The notes below the pieces were generated by a model. It did not search any database, was not told the origin of the DNA, and saw only the letters and a list, made by a program, of their open reading frames with translations. The position numbers and the translations under genes are program-made. A stretch of 64,000 nt of DNA, taken from Dendrolimus kikuchii. Lineage: Eukaryota > Arthropoda > Insecta > Lepidoptera > Lasiocampidae. Location of the stretch: NCBI GenBank assembly GCA_019925095.2, contig CM034415.1, positions 5,675,001-5,739,000 on the forward strand. Direction: 5' to 3'. Below are positions 49,585 to 62,300 of this stretch, piece by piece (the first letter of the stretch is position 1; every line of letters starts with the position of its first letter).

Positions 49585-50050
49585 GTCATAAACTGGGTAT
49601 GGAAGAGAGAGCATGAAAGTAGAGTAAACGCGGTCGAGATGCGAGCACTGCGCAAAATCTGCGGAGTGACGCTCGCGGACCGCGTTTGTAATACCGAAGT
49701 AAGAAAGAGAGTTGGTCTGAAAGAGAGTGTCGGGGTGAAGGTAAGGAAAGGAATGCTCCGGTGGTTCGGGCATGTGGAAAGAATGCATGATGAAAGAATG
49801 ACTAAACAGATATACAATGCAAAAGTGGATGGATGCAGAAGTCGTGGAAGGCCACGACACACCTTCCATGATCAAATTGATCGTGTACTAGCAGAAGGTG
49901 ATGTCAGGAGCCTTAAGAACAGACGAGCTTGCATGACAAGTGTTATGAATGTCAAAGAGGCAAGTGAGGTGTGTAAGAATAAGCCTAAATGGCACTCTGT
50001 TGTTTGTGCCTACCCCGCAAGGGAACTGGCGTGAAGTTATGTATGTATGT
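49585..50050 (+). pseudogene. RTE-like ORF2 C-terminus, longest copy
   Basis: Reads WVWKREHESRVNAVEMRALR, KICGVTLADRVCNTEVRKR, GMLRWFGHVERMHDERM and so on to a stop at 50034, then a (TATG)n tail. Best-preserved member of the family at 167, 11755 and 28065; 5'-truncated. Confidence 0.75.
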
Positions 50051-51184
50051 ATAAACTCCTTCAGCCATTTCACCTCGCTCGGTCGTGGCGAAAACGTCAC
50101 TAATGACGTCATGATTTTCGCTCACAACGACCCATGTCAAGAGATGGGTCGAATAATCCGTTCCAATAGTTCACGATTGTAACGCTCGCAAGCAAGTGAA
50201 AAAATCGCGGTTCGTGAGCTTAATCTTTGTGAGGTTCATGTGGAATGTAGCCAATATGTGTAAAAGGTGCGCTCGACTAACTCTTGAACCGTATTTTGAG
50301 CCGTTTTTTTCGAAGCGCGTGTAGGCGGGTAGCGTTACTTGTACGAGCGTTGCGCGCTTATAAGCTCTTATAACAGCGTATCTCAAAATTGTTGATCAAA
50401 GTAATTTTGCGGCGTCGCAAATTTTTTTTAAAGAATAAATAATAACCCATCTGGAGACGCAATCAGGCAATCTCCGCGGGTAGGGGGTTATGTGTTGAAT
50501 GTATGGCCATCCCTTACTCCCCAATTAAGAACCGGTGCCCGGAAAATATAGGAATTCGCACTTACCTCGCAGTCAGGCACCAGCCCACGACAGCGCTGGT
50601 TCAGGAGGTCTGCCGCTGCTTATCACGTGGCGATACAGATGCCAAAGTCCTTCAACACGAGCCCCGGGGCACAAGAGACGCAGATACACTGGCCACTTAA
50701 GTTTTTAAATTGTTTGAGACGGTTATCCTAGTTACTAGATAACTGGACGCGGAAATCTTCGATAGCTAAACTAGCTTGTAATTATGTGGGTGCGATACTC
50801 GTTACGCGCGTTGCAGTAGCGTGGCGTTTGGCAACGTACTGACCCACGCGAAGCGCGAGCGGCGTCAACACGCGGGGTTGCAAGACGCTATAAACCCAAG
50901 GCACAATTGCTACTTGTGAAGTAAATGGCGCCAACACCATCATCAAATAATAATCATACAGGTCGATATTTGATTTCGATGACTTCACAACTTATCCATA
51001 AAAAATATAAAAACATATAAAGAGTAAGTCAATTTTATTAAGAAACGATAAAAATAAATATACTGGAAATTGGAATGTATGGAAAATTGCTTGTCCCAAG
51101 GTATCACAGTACTTTTAACTCAATTGTTGTAATTATTTTCAAAGAACTAATTGCGTTGAGAGTTTAAATGCACTGTTTTATCAT
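50051..51184. other. Intergenic, unassigned
   Basis: Contains GC-rich pieces near 50455-50700 and 50790-50900 that look like retroelement untranslated sequence, but no motif allows a call. Confidence 0.35.
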
Positions 51185-51375
51185 AAAAAAAGAATTGTTT
51201 TATTTAGGACAAATACACACTCCAACGATACTGCGAAAAATAAAATAAAGGAAATAATATAACTCCTAAAATTGGGCCCAGACTTAGCGTAATGCTGACC
51301 GCAAAGACCAGCGCTGTTCTTCCGTCTGGAACCGGCAGGCGGAGCCATGGAGGACAATACTACACAAATAATATA
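51185..51375 (-). repeat. Repeat H, minus copy
   Basis: The reverse complement matches 55055-55260: GTATTGTCCTCC, AGAACAGCGCTGG, GTCTGGG(T/C)CCAATTTTA, TTTGTCCTAAATAAAA. Likely the 3' end of a non-LTR element. Confidence 0.6.
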
Positions 51376-52240
51376 AAATCGATTTAGTTAAATATATAAA
51401 AATAAAACGGACTAATATAAAAATTTACATCAAAATAATAATAACTTAATGCATGAAATATAATAATTCAATGCTGCAGATGGACTACCAGACACCACAG
51501 ATGACCAACTAAAGCCCGAGGTAGCCACCGACCCGCCGACACCCCTACACTCGAATAAACGCGTATAAACTGATCATAACATCTAGGACGAGAAGTATCT
51601 AAAGATCTTGAACTATAAACTATCACTAATAAACGTATGTAAAGGAGCGGGAAGTGATGGAACATCACCTTTATTTTGGAAAAATTGCTCTAAGACTTTA
51701 GCCAAACCTATTACTATCATTTTTAATCGTTCTCTTGCCACTGGTATATTTCCGAAAATTTGGAAAACAGCACAAATACTGCCCATTCACAAGAAGGAAT
51801 TGCGTGTTAGGGTCGAAAACTATAGGGAATATCAATATTAAATACAATTGGGAGTCTTTGAGAAAATGGTTTATAGTTTCGTCTATCCATTTATGTCCGC
51901 TGGTATATCTAATAATCAACACGAATTTTTGCGGAAACGCTCTATTGTTACCAATCTGGCACATATATTTGACTACATACTGTGTAATATTGACGGAGGA
52001 GGATAGGTTGACATGATCCACACTGATTTTGAGAAAGTTTTTGATCATGTAGATCACGTGATCCTGCTCGAAAAGCTTTGGAAACTAGGAATATGTGGAG
52101 ATTTAATACAATGGGTGCAGTCTTATTTATCGAATAGATCTCAAGCTGTTGTCGTTGGTGGTCATAGATATAATTATATAAAAATTCTAACAGGCGTTCC
52201 TCAAGGTTCAAATCTGGGCCCATTGTTCTATAATGCATGA

Positions 52241-52472
52241 TGTTGCAGTCTCGTGCTTGTAGAACCTATTTTGTTCATAGAATTGTGTTTTTGAATGTGA
52301 TATTTTTTTTATGTCAAAGTTTTAGTTTGTTTTTTTGTCGTGTGAAAAATATTGACGGAAATACGTGCATTAATTTTAATTGTGTTTATTAGGTCGAAAT
52401 AATAGTAAATTAACACAAAAAGAGAGTATTTATTTATTAAAACCACGGGATTTATTCTCACCGACCACAACA
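52241..52472 (+). repeat. TRIM element 5' LTR
   Basis: 232 bp, TGTTGCAGTCTCGTGCTTG to CCGACCACAACA. Confidence 0.75.
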
Positions 52473-53036
52473 GAATGGCGACCGTGAGCAATTTACGACA
52501 TAGAACCGTAAGTCGTTTTCTATTTGCCTTTGACTGTATAACACTTGTATAGATAAGCTTTGCAACCAGAAATTCAACGAGGTCCGTGCAATTATTCACC
52601 ATTTTTAAAATGATAGAGCTACGTGCATTAATTTTAATTGAGTTTATTTAGGTTTAAATATAGTAAGTTAACTCAAAAAGAGCCGATTTATTTATTAAAA
52701 CCCTGGGATTTATTCTCACCGACCACTTTAGAATGGCGACCGTGACAGGACGCTGTCGGCTGCTTTTCTAAAGTGAGCCACAGTTTGATACCAATTGTTT
52801 CAAGTTAATTTAGATGTTTGTATCCAATAGAAGGCTGTTTAATCAAGTATTGGTTTTTGGTTACTCTTTGGTTTATTTAGCCTAGAATTTCATTTATTAT
52901 TTAAGGAGCAATTATAAATTTATGTTTGATTCGGTTATTACATTTTTATTTGTTACAATTGTTTGCGAAATGCTCGTCTTTTGCCAAATAACACATAGCT
53001 TTGTTATGTTATCAATAACTTTTGCCCTGTGGAGGA

Positions 53037-53283
53037 TGTTGCACTGATGCACTCGTGCTTGTGAGAACCTTTTTTGTTCATAGAATGCTTGTGTTTCTTG
53101 AATCCGATTTCTTTTTATTGTTAAAGTTTTGGTTTGTTTTGTTTTTTGTCGTGTGAAAAATATTGACGGAAATACGTGCATTAATTTTAATTGTGTTTAT
53201 TAGGTCGAAATAATAGTAAATTAACACAAAAAGAGAGTATTTATTTATTAAAACCACGGGATTTATTCTCACCGACCACAACA
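53037..53283 (+). repeat. TRIM element 3' LTR
   Basis: 247 bp, TGTTGCACTGATGCACTCG to CCGACCACAACA; it differs from the 5' LTR mainly by small indels in the first 90 bp. Confidence 0.75.
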
Positions 53284-53540
53284 CATGTCTTTTTGATATT
53301 TCTCATATGTTTCAGTTCGCAATGCATGCTATGTATGCAGACGACAAAAATTTTTTCTTAAAATAAAAAATCAATCGGACTGTGTTGCTTTGCAACAGGA
53401 CTTAAACAATTTACAACAATATTATAGTAAAAATAAAATCACTGTCAATGTTCGAAAAAGTCAGATAGTTAGTTTTAGTCGTAAATCGAAATTGCATTTT
53501 TTCAGTTATAATTTTAACGGTATAATAATATAGAGAATAT

Positions 53541-54129
53541 TTACATTTTGCTTTTTAGATGGAAGTGAGTTTTATTTTTGTAAAAAAATATTTTTTACTT
53601 TGTAGTTGTTTGAATAACTATAGAATTAATATTTTAAGCGCCTGTCAAAATTGTACTATTGGAACACGTATACAAGTTTGCTTTCGGTGAATATAGGTGC
53701 TTGCTGCTCTTCAATAACGGTTGCACTCGATTTCCCTGGAATCTAATCATCAGATCCTGGCTTGGTGACAATGGCACCACCTCAGGAGTATATTCTTTCA
53801 AATAAACAAATAAAATTCAAAACCGGTCCATAATTGACGGAAAAATCGCGTAACAAACATACAGTTGAATTGAGAACCAACAATTGAGAAACTCCTCCTT
53901 TCGGAGAGCTGATAAAAGTACTGAATGGGTCTTATTCAAAACGGCTTTCAGTGTTATTTCTTAAGATCTACCTTGAGTTTTTCAAATACCCTCTAGTTTA
54001 TGTATTCATATTCATAATAGGTGCATGAGGTCGAACTTCTATCTCTAACTTATTGTTGCGAGTTACAGGACTCGAATTAAAGATGCAATTGAAATTACTA
54101 TAGAATTTATTAGAATTATACAAATACGT
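53541..54129. other. Intergenic, unassigned
   Basis: AT-rich; no ORF or shared repeat found. Confidence 0.35.
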
Positions 54130-54360
54130 ATAACACAGGTAAAAATATAACTGAATACAACCAGTACAAACGTAATGCACGATTCAATAACACACGCAAA
54201 GTCCGTCAATAGGCTGTACACTGTGCACACAATAGGCTGTTTTTAGAATTACAAATTTTAAACACAAAATAAATAAAAGAAATACAACAGCGGAAGGGTA
54301 ATAAAGTGTGTGTTTTATGGTAGGCAGATATGCATCCACCTTTGTCGGCGAGTAACATTA
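54130..54360 (+). repeat. Repeat shared with 41080-41500
   Basis: ACACAGGTAAAAATATAACTG, ACAAACGTAATGCACG and GGGTAATAAAGTGTGTG in the same order as in the gene B intron copy. Confidence 0.5.
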
Positions 54361-55054
54361 TTAAGAAAAAAAAATCGTTTCCACCTGATAAGATAGACCC
54401 GCAGTACCCCGTTTTAACTTGTTTAAAATTTCCACTTTTCAGGGGTTTTTTATATTCGAGGACTGAAGAAAGCAATTCGATACTGAGTGTGGTGTGGAAG
54501 TAACTTCCTTATGAAGCGATTTGTCATCATCATCCCCTAACCACCCGGCGCCGGACGACGATGAGCCTCGTGCCGTCTACCAAAGTCGCCGAGAGCCAGA
54601 GCAACCTTGGCTTCTTAAGAGATTGGTCTAATTGGAACTCCGTTTAGGAACTACATCGTAGTTATATAGTGACTTCACCACATATGATTTTTATCCTTTA
54701 CTCCAAACCGTCACAGCTCGTCACAGAACAGCTGTATTCAGAGGTCGTTCCCGGTATGCAGCATCAAAGTGCTGGAATAACATTCCTCCCCTATAAGAAA
54801 CGCCTCATCAGTGCACTCTTTAGGGTCACAATAAAGAAATTCCTTTGTGAACACCAAAACGCACAAAGTAACTTATAGCATGATACAAGTGCTTTATGGC
54901 CATTTTACTAATACCTATGAGAACATTAACAATAATCTATTTATTTTATTTACTTGTTTTTTGTTCACGTATCTCACATGTTTATATATGTTTATTATTA
55001 TTGTTTCGATATAAATATGTCTAATAACCCGTTTTATTTTTATAATTATTAAAC
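54361..55054. other. Intergenic, probable retroelement debris
   Basis: 54540-54870 reads weakly like a non-LTR C-terminus (SAGITFLPYKKRLISALFRVTIKKFL) but is too short to assign. Confidence 0.3.
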
Positions 55055-55260
55055 GGAATCGATGTGACATATTATTTGTGTTGTATTGTCCTCCGTGATT
55101 CCACCTGCTGGTCCCAGGAGGAAGAACAGCGCTGGCCTTAGCAGCTAGCATCACGCTGAGTCTGGGTCCAATTTTAGCCCTTATATTGATGCATTTATCT
55201 TTTATTTTACTCAGTATTGTTAATTTGTCCTAAATAAAATCATTCTTTCTTTCTTCTTTC
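55055..55260 (+). repeat. Repeat H, plus copy with (CTTT)n tail
   Basis: Matches 51185-51375 in the inverse direction and ends in TTTCTTTCTTCTTTC. Confidence 0.6.
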
Positions 55261-55744
55261 TTTTTTTATTAGTTAGCCTTTCTTCGCCACGATTCTCAAA
55301 AAAAAACTTTAATCACATACTTTTAACTTCTCTCTCTATCGAATGTGGCAGTGGTTATTATAAAATCATTGGACTGAGGTAATAAAGTTTATCGAGTTCT
55401 AAATAGGTAATCATCGACTAGAGAATAGCCAGTTTTGTGAAAACTTATGTAACTGTTTTTGAGTCAACCAAGCCTACAAGGCAGTCAAAACCATAACTAG
55501 AATAAATGACCTAAAATTGTACCTAAAATTTGTATTTTATTACCATCCCGGTTAACCGAAGCACCAACACCCATTTCATCAAAGTCGATCTATCAAATCC
55601 TCATATTGTTTTCCTCGGTACCATTTCTCAACCCTATGAAAGCTTTATTTATTTAATGTCTCTTTATCAATTTTTTAATATATTATTTTTTTAATTACAA
55701 TTTATCAATCGAAATTTAGTAATCACAATATATATAAAAAATAA
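55261..55744. other. Intergenic AT-rich spacer
   Basis: Nothing recognised. Confidence 0.35.
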
Positions 55745-56304
55745 ATGCCACCAATAAAATAACCGCCTTCGACAAAAAAATATACATTTAAATTTTTGGG
55801 TCGTTTGTGATATCTTTGCACTGGAAGTCAGCGTTGTGTTGGATATAATTCCAGCACAACAATAAGCTGAGTGCAAGCCTTGGTTATTAAAAATATGCCG
55901 CATAAATTCTCAACACATGCTTTTCTTTAATCACATGAAGCTATGTAAGTACGTCGCTACTTCCTCACGTAAACATTTTCTTGCTACCTTCTTTCTTTTA
56001 GTTTCTTCTATTCACCAACTGTTGACAACAGATGCTATCGAAATTATTGCTAATGTTTTTTTCAATGTCAATGAAAGTCGTCGTCAAATTCCATTTAAAT
56101 AATAATGGTAAAAAACATTTTTCTGTTTTTATTAAAATAATTATGGAACCCTAGAAACGAGACAAATGATCATTAATTAACAGTTAACAGAGAAATCAAT
56201 TAAGTAAGATAATGAATTGTGTAATCATCGTTTTCTAAGACAACACGTATTGTCAAACAGAAATGTGTATTCTTTCTTTTAACATGTTACATTAAGTCTC
56301 TAAA
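55745..56304 (+). promoter_or_regulatory. Gene C upstream region conserved with gene B
   Basis: Matches 26688-26735 and 27385-27921 in front of gene B without the ~640 bp of SINE and retrotransposon that interrupt B. The promoter and 5' UTR of gene C should lie here; elements not resolved. Confidence 0.45.
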
Positions 56305-56344
56305 ATGTTATTTAAAATGACACTGTGTTTTGTTGTTATATTGG
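56305..56344 (+). CDS. modSP: Gene C exon 1 (signal peptide)
   Basis: [14 protein letters not shown], donor GTAAGT at 56345, phase 1. Confidence 0.78.
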
Positions 56345-59300
56345 GTAAGTAATTTTAATATTATAATCTTTAATCTTTTATATTAACTCTAGTTAATAAA
56401 ATAGACACTTATCTTTACTAACTATAAATTTATGGACCTACTTTATAAATTAAACATATATAAAAAAAACTATAGGCTAATTAATGGCTATGTACTTATT
56501 CTTTTATATGTACATACATAGAATAGGAAGTAAAATTAAATTTTAACTTACATATAAGTTATAATTGACCTTCAAAAAGTGTTCTCCAGTAAAACTTATT
56601 GTGAATAAAAACTTTTAAATTTTGATATTTTTTTTTAATTCATGTTGTGTTAGAGTAAGTTTGGAGTCATTTTTAAGGTTCTCAAAGAAGCCCACAAACT
56701 CACTCTAACTCAATATGAATAAGACCGGAAGAATAGACTGCATCTGTGCCAAAGGAAAACGTAAAGGCTGGCTGCGTTGCCACGTTGGGGGGCGATGCTA
56801 ATTCGCTGTACGAAGTATAAAGCACCATTTTGGTCATGAGTGGTATCAAAGATTTTCCAACAAATTTCTTTGGAGAAATTCTTTGCGCGGTCCATAACAC
56901 ACGGACCAAGGGTTTCAACTCCAAAGGGCACAAATATGTACCCTTATTCTAAGGGTCCATATGTGCGCCGTTTGAGCGCTTCAGCTGTTAAAGCAGCGTT
57001 ACCAGTCTCTGGCGCAGTCATTGGATGATGAGACGGGGCCAAAGTGTCAACTCATGTCGCTAGGCTCATCCGTGCAGGAACGGAGAAAGAATACCATTTC
57101 CTGCGGCCGGGCTGCCTATCGTAAGAGGCGACTTAACAACCCACAGCCAGGTGATAGGGCATTTGCCCGACTAGATGGCTACCACCCCTGGTCTAAAGTA
57201 TGTCGCTGTAACAACCTTGAGTTATGTTCCGGCATTAGTGTACAGTTTCCAGTCTCCCTTAAGAGAGCAGCAGCGCATTTGTAGCAACTTTGGTGTTACA
57301 AATGTCTATAGGCGATTGTAACCGCTCGCCATCAAGTGGGCCGTCTGCCTGTCTGCTGATATTCTGCAATAAAAAAAAATAGGAATTACTGTCTTTCCAT
57401 CCGGTTATAGTAAACATTTTTAATAGGTGGTAGTGTGGTAAGGTCGAACACTTACAAGCCAATAGATGGCGCTGTGCAATAATTGAGGTCGCAGACGTTT
57501 CCTGAAACGTACAAAGAATATATATAAATTTTCAACAATAATAGAGGGGCCTAGGATTATAAGCCTCGTCGAATGGCTCTCGTGCGATGACCGCGTAACT
57601 TTTTCAGGGACAGGGTCGACGTTATTACAAAACGGCTGGCCCAGATCAGCCCGCCCGCGGTTAGGACGGCAGGCTGGCAGGCATCGACAGAGACAGATAG
57701 ACACAGACAGCGGCGTCTCAGACGCCGCCCATCACGAGCCCTCCACGTCCCCGCGAGGGACGCCAGGAGACATAGCCCCGCCACAGGATAGACTAAACGT
57801 GTTGCTGGGAAGTTTCTTTCGCAGTTCCTTCTCTCCCAGTCATAACACGTTGCGAAATCGCAGTAAGATAGCGCAGGCCGCCGCAAACCGCCAATCCCGG
57901 TCCGCCGGGATCCTTCTCTCGGGCTTTGTACTACGCGTCGCCCGTTCTAAATTAGTGCATTGTGGTGTATTTTGGTGAACAATAAAGTGTTTTCATTCAT
58001 TCATTCATTCATTTATTGTGTCGCCCTATCGTGGGCATCATTAGATTCATCCCTCTCTCACGGCAACAGTCCAGTCGAGGTAAAACTCCCTAGGGAGCTC
58101 CCTCGAGCAAGTTCCCCCGGGCTGGAGCGCCTTCGCACGAAGACGTTCGCCGCAAAAGCCCTGGTAAAGTTGTGAGGTCTTCGGACCAACAACATAAAGT
58201 CAAGTCCAATAAAAAAGGGCCTAGGCCTGCGAGGAACAACAATAGCCTCGCTGGAAGATCTTTCTTTGAGACGGAGGAGCATTCCATGTCGCTCCTCCAC
58301 CCCATACGGAGCACCCCCCTCACTGGTGACCCCGCCCTGACGCACTCCTCTCAGGTATTTGCTCCTCTGGATGGCGACCGCCCCTAGTTTAGACTATGCC
58401 GCCATAACCACCTTGAGTGGGTATTCCAGCATTAGTGACCAGGTTCCAGTCTCCCTTCAGAAAGCAGCAGTACATGGCGACTCTGGTGTTATAAATGTCC
58501 ATTGACGATTGTAACCGTTTTCCATCAGGTGGGTCGTCTGCCTGTTTGCTGACCTCATGATATTTTTTTAAGATAATTTAATGATTATACAATATTAGTG
58601 TAATAGTAGTCGTACTATACAGAGTGGAAACTTTCAGCGGAGCAGTAAGGGAAGTGCCTCAATCGTTGCAACCACACGAAATTAATCTTAGGAAACTGTT
58701 CAGGATCAGATACAGAACAAATTGGCATCAAAAAATGTTTTTGTGTAAAATTATCATTTTCTTGCAAACTGTACCGTTTTTTTAAACTATGAATGGGGAA
58801 CAAAAATACACAAAAAATTATGGTTAGCCGTCTATGAGCATTTTCGTGTAGCTGCAATGACTAAGGTACCTCGCCTTACTGCCCCTCTGAAAGTTTCCAC
58901 CCAATTACGTGTACCGCCATCGCAATTACCGTCCAAATTCATTCCTGGGCTTGTCTGGAAGAGATCACCAGCATCATGTGTAAATCATTTTTTTTTAGCC
59001 AGGGGAAATCCGTTTGAGAACTAAGCCCCGACAGACTAAGAATCCTGGGGGGATAATTCGCGACCCGAGTGTGGGATTCGCCAGATCAGGGGAGGCACTA
59101 GCATGCCCAGTCAGAACTGGTGCCATGCTATTGCCACTCCCCAGTTAGGGATACCCAGTAAAACCCCTGGGTGTTCCGTCCTGCGCCTTATGCCAGGGCT
59201 ACGAGTATACGGGATTCCTAGCTCCACGTGCCCTGGCAGGCGTGGGCCTCAGTCACAGGCCTCTTCCATTGCCGGGGGACTTCTTTTGTTCGCCGGCATC

Positions 59301-62300
59301 ATCTAGGTCTATTCCGGGTGTGGAACGGTTTGTAACGCGACCCACGGGAAGAGAGATGAGCGCGCGCGGAACACACGCGCTCTCATCTCGATGGCATGTG
59401 CAGGTGAATGAGAATCCCTATACCCTACCCGTGCCGCCCGCTTACGGCGGCCGAAGGTCGATATTCGCCCTCCTGCGCCGGCGCGTTCTGCTTTGGCGGG
59501 AGCGGAGCAAGGAGGTCCGCTCACGCTCCCGTGCCGCCTCCTCCTGCGCAAACATAACGTGCTCGCAAAAGGATCACGTATAAACCAGCCATAACACAAT
59601 AACAAAACGTAAAAAGACTGGTAGCGCCATCTAGGGCGTCTGATTTAAAAGGTTTAGAAGTTAAATTTTCATCGAACTTCTATCATCAGTCACAAAATTC
59701 AAGTTTGTTTAATTATTTTTAGATGCGATATTAATCTATAATTAATTGTTTACTGATATAAACAATTAATTTTTAATATTAAACGCCATTGGCGTTTTAA
59801 CATACTAATTATACGTAGCATTTTCTTAAGTTTTCACGAGTAGTACGCTTAATTAAACTACGTTTTAACGGTTTTAAGCGCGGTATTTTTTTGATTTTTC
59901 TGCTACTACCGGCAGAATAGTATAATAGAACACGTTCATAATATAAAATATTCGCAATAAATGAATTTAAATTTACATTAAAACCCTTGATAAAAACAAC
60001 ACAACAACGTGGGGTCCAACTGTTATAATTAATCTCATTTCTTGCCGCGAGACTTATTTCGTGAGAGTCTCTAATTTGAGTATTTTCGTATTTAACACTG
60101 TAATTTGAATTCAATTTACGCTTGATGTTTTAAACTTATTTTTTCTTTGTAGCCACTTCAACAACCCTCGCAGTGTGTGAAGAAATTTTAACAACAGAAA
60201 GATGCAGGTAACACAGACGTTATTCTTAATTAGTGCTGTGTTTCCATATCTTGCTTTCATATCGACTCTAGCTTCTGGGCGTCACTTTGACTCCAATTCT
60301 CAATTTTGGCACGTAGCGTCTTTAGCGCAATTGTCGGCTAAAAAGCTGGATGTAACTACTCACAAAGGTGAAATAGTATTTCACGCTGGAAGAGCTGCTG
60401 AACTTATACCAAGCATAAGGTCGGTCATTCATGGTTCTCATCTTTGGTGTGGCTCAGCCAATTATCAGTCGGAGGCATTGGAGTCAATTGAAATAAGAGC
60501 CAGTAGGTTAGTCGGTAATGACCGTCTTTTTAATGCTCGACTGTCGGGTCTTCTATCGGATACACTTCGAGGATTGTTCCTCAAAACTGCATGAGCTAGT
60601 TCCCGCATCTCCGTTTTACCTTCGGACAAAAAGACGCATCGGTTTGCGCCACCGTTACGTGGCGGAAATACCACCAGTCAGGACCAAGCGCTTCGTTTCG
60701 TCATTTCTGGTGCGCACTACCGAAGAATGGAATAATTTGCCGGAGTCTGTTTTTACTGATAAATGCAATCTAGAAGTCTTCAAGTCAAGAGTAGATAGGT
60801 ATCTTCTCAATATCAGGTAAGACGGTGATCAAACGCAAACCAATACAATCATAAAAAACTTATATATTCGTGTACCACCTTCTAGCATGGAAAAGCATAC
60901 TAAGGATCCTTTCAATCAAATCCTATGCGATAGAATTTCAAGATGAGCCTCTACAAAGATAATTCAAAGACTTATTGACTCTTCGGAAGATCAGAGGGCT
61001 GGTACCTACCTCGGATAACGGATCAGTAAAGCGATCCAGCGTGGTAACGTAGTCAGCCTCCTAGGAACCTTACCCATTGACTTCAATGACCTAGGCTCAG
61101 TATTCTACTTATAGTATTAAGGGATTATAGGTAGAATACAATATAAGTTAAATTTCCTTCACTTGCCTTAAAAATTCAAGATACCTTGAAGTTATTTTTG
61201 ATATTTCAGAGAAGACCAGTGGCAATGCCGCGACAGCACTTGTATCCCGTTTGACGATAAATGTGACGGCAAAATCGATTGTGACGACAGTAGTGACGAG
61301 ACACACGCTCTATGCAGGAATCTAGAGTGAGTGATGTGGGAATTATATTATTTAAGCGCATGATTTGATAAATACAAGACGATGTTTCTGAACGCGGTCA
61401 TAGTTTGAAAGAAATGACGTGTAATATAAAAGTGTAGAAAATAAATTGAGAAAGACAATGCACGTAAGAGACGACGCTCTGAACGTGGGTATTTTAAGTT
61501 GTAAAGTATCTTTTGCACTCAGATGCCAGAGCAATTGGTTCAGGTGTACATACGGCGCCTGCGTGGATGGTATAGCTCCCTGCAACGGCACAAAAGAGTG
61601 CGCAGATAACTCCGACGAACTTTTACCCAGGTGTAGGCATGCCACGATTACCTCCAGGTATAAGTACATCTTTTTGTCTTACTTTATTGCCATAATAGGA
61701 TATGACCGTGTTAGGTTTAACTAATGTTTGGTATATTATATTGTTGTACCTTCTTAAAATTTTAATGTGTTGTAAAAAACATGGAACAATAACAAAGTAA
61801 GTGTTTATACAAACATTTAATACTCAAGCGTAATTACATTATTTTCACCTTTGTTATTAATCCAAAAGTCTGAATTCGTACCCGCTAAAATTTAAAAAGA
61901 AAATGACGGTCAGTTGCTTTTTCACGACTATAAAAGCGGAAGGTTCGGCCGGCGTGGCGCATTATTGCTCGAGCCGCCGAACGGAACAGACCTCTGTGGG
62001 TTGTTGTAACGCTATTGGATTGTACGATACCGAGTACTCTTGAAATTTCTATTTCGAGGACTCAAATATGGGTCGTCACCAAGACGCCAACAATCGTGAC
62101 GTCAGCATTACTGCCGTCACACTTTTATAAACACTACGGTGGTTCCTCCTCCGTTAAGCAAATTATTGTTCTTATTATATACCTATACCAATTTGAATTG
62201 AGTTAAAAATACAATTGTTATCATGTTTGAACTAATAATGATTTATGGATTATGGATCAATGGACCAATAAATGAGCAACTATTTAAAAATTGAAAATAT

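Larger units (their letters stand above)
52241..53283 (+). mobile_element. TRIM-like non-autonomous LTR element, BEL/Pao type
   Basis: LTR 52241-52472 and LTR 53037-53283, both TGTTGCA... to ...CACAACA and identical over the last ~155 bp. A tRNA-Arg-type PBS TGGCGACCGTGA at 52476, a short purine tract GGAGGA at 53031, and a CATG(A/T) flank at 52236-52240 and 53284-53288. It has no ORF. A third, diverged LTR end with its own PBS (52617-52750) lies inside. Confidence 0.75.
51600..53540 (+). pseudogene. Jockey-like reverse transcriptase split by an LTR element
   Basis: Left part 51635-52240: GSDGTSPLFWKNCSKTLAKP, IPK-IWKTAQILPIHKK, then in another frame SAGISNNQHEFLRKRS, FEKVFDHVDHVILLEKLW and GVPQGSNLGPLFYN. 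Right part 53284-53540: MYADDKNFF and LQQYYSKNKITVNVRKSQIV. The motifs are contiguous once the 52241-53283 insertion is set aside. Frameshifts and a stop make it inactive. Confidence 0.75.

Noticed and set aside
60202..60594. 130-codon ORF beginning [12 protein letters not shown] with a signal-like start
   Set aside because: The ATG lies at the end of gene C exon 2, and the downstream frame is the thumb of a Jockey-like reverse transcriptase, so the apparent secreted protein is an accident of splice donor and retroelement.
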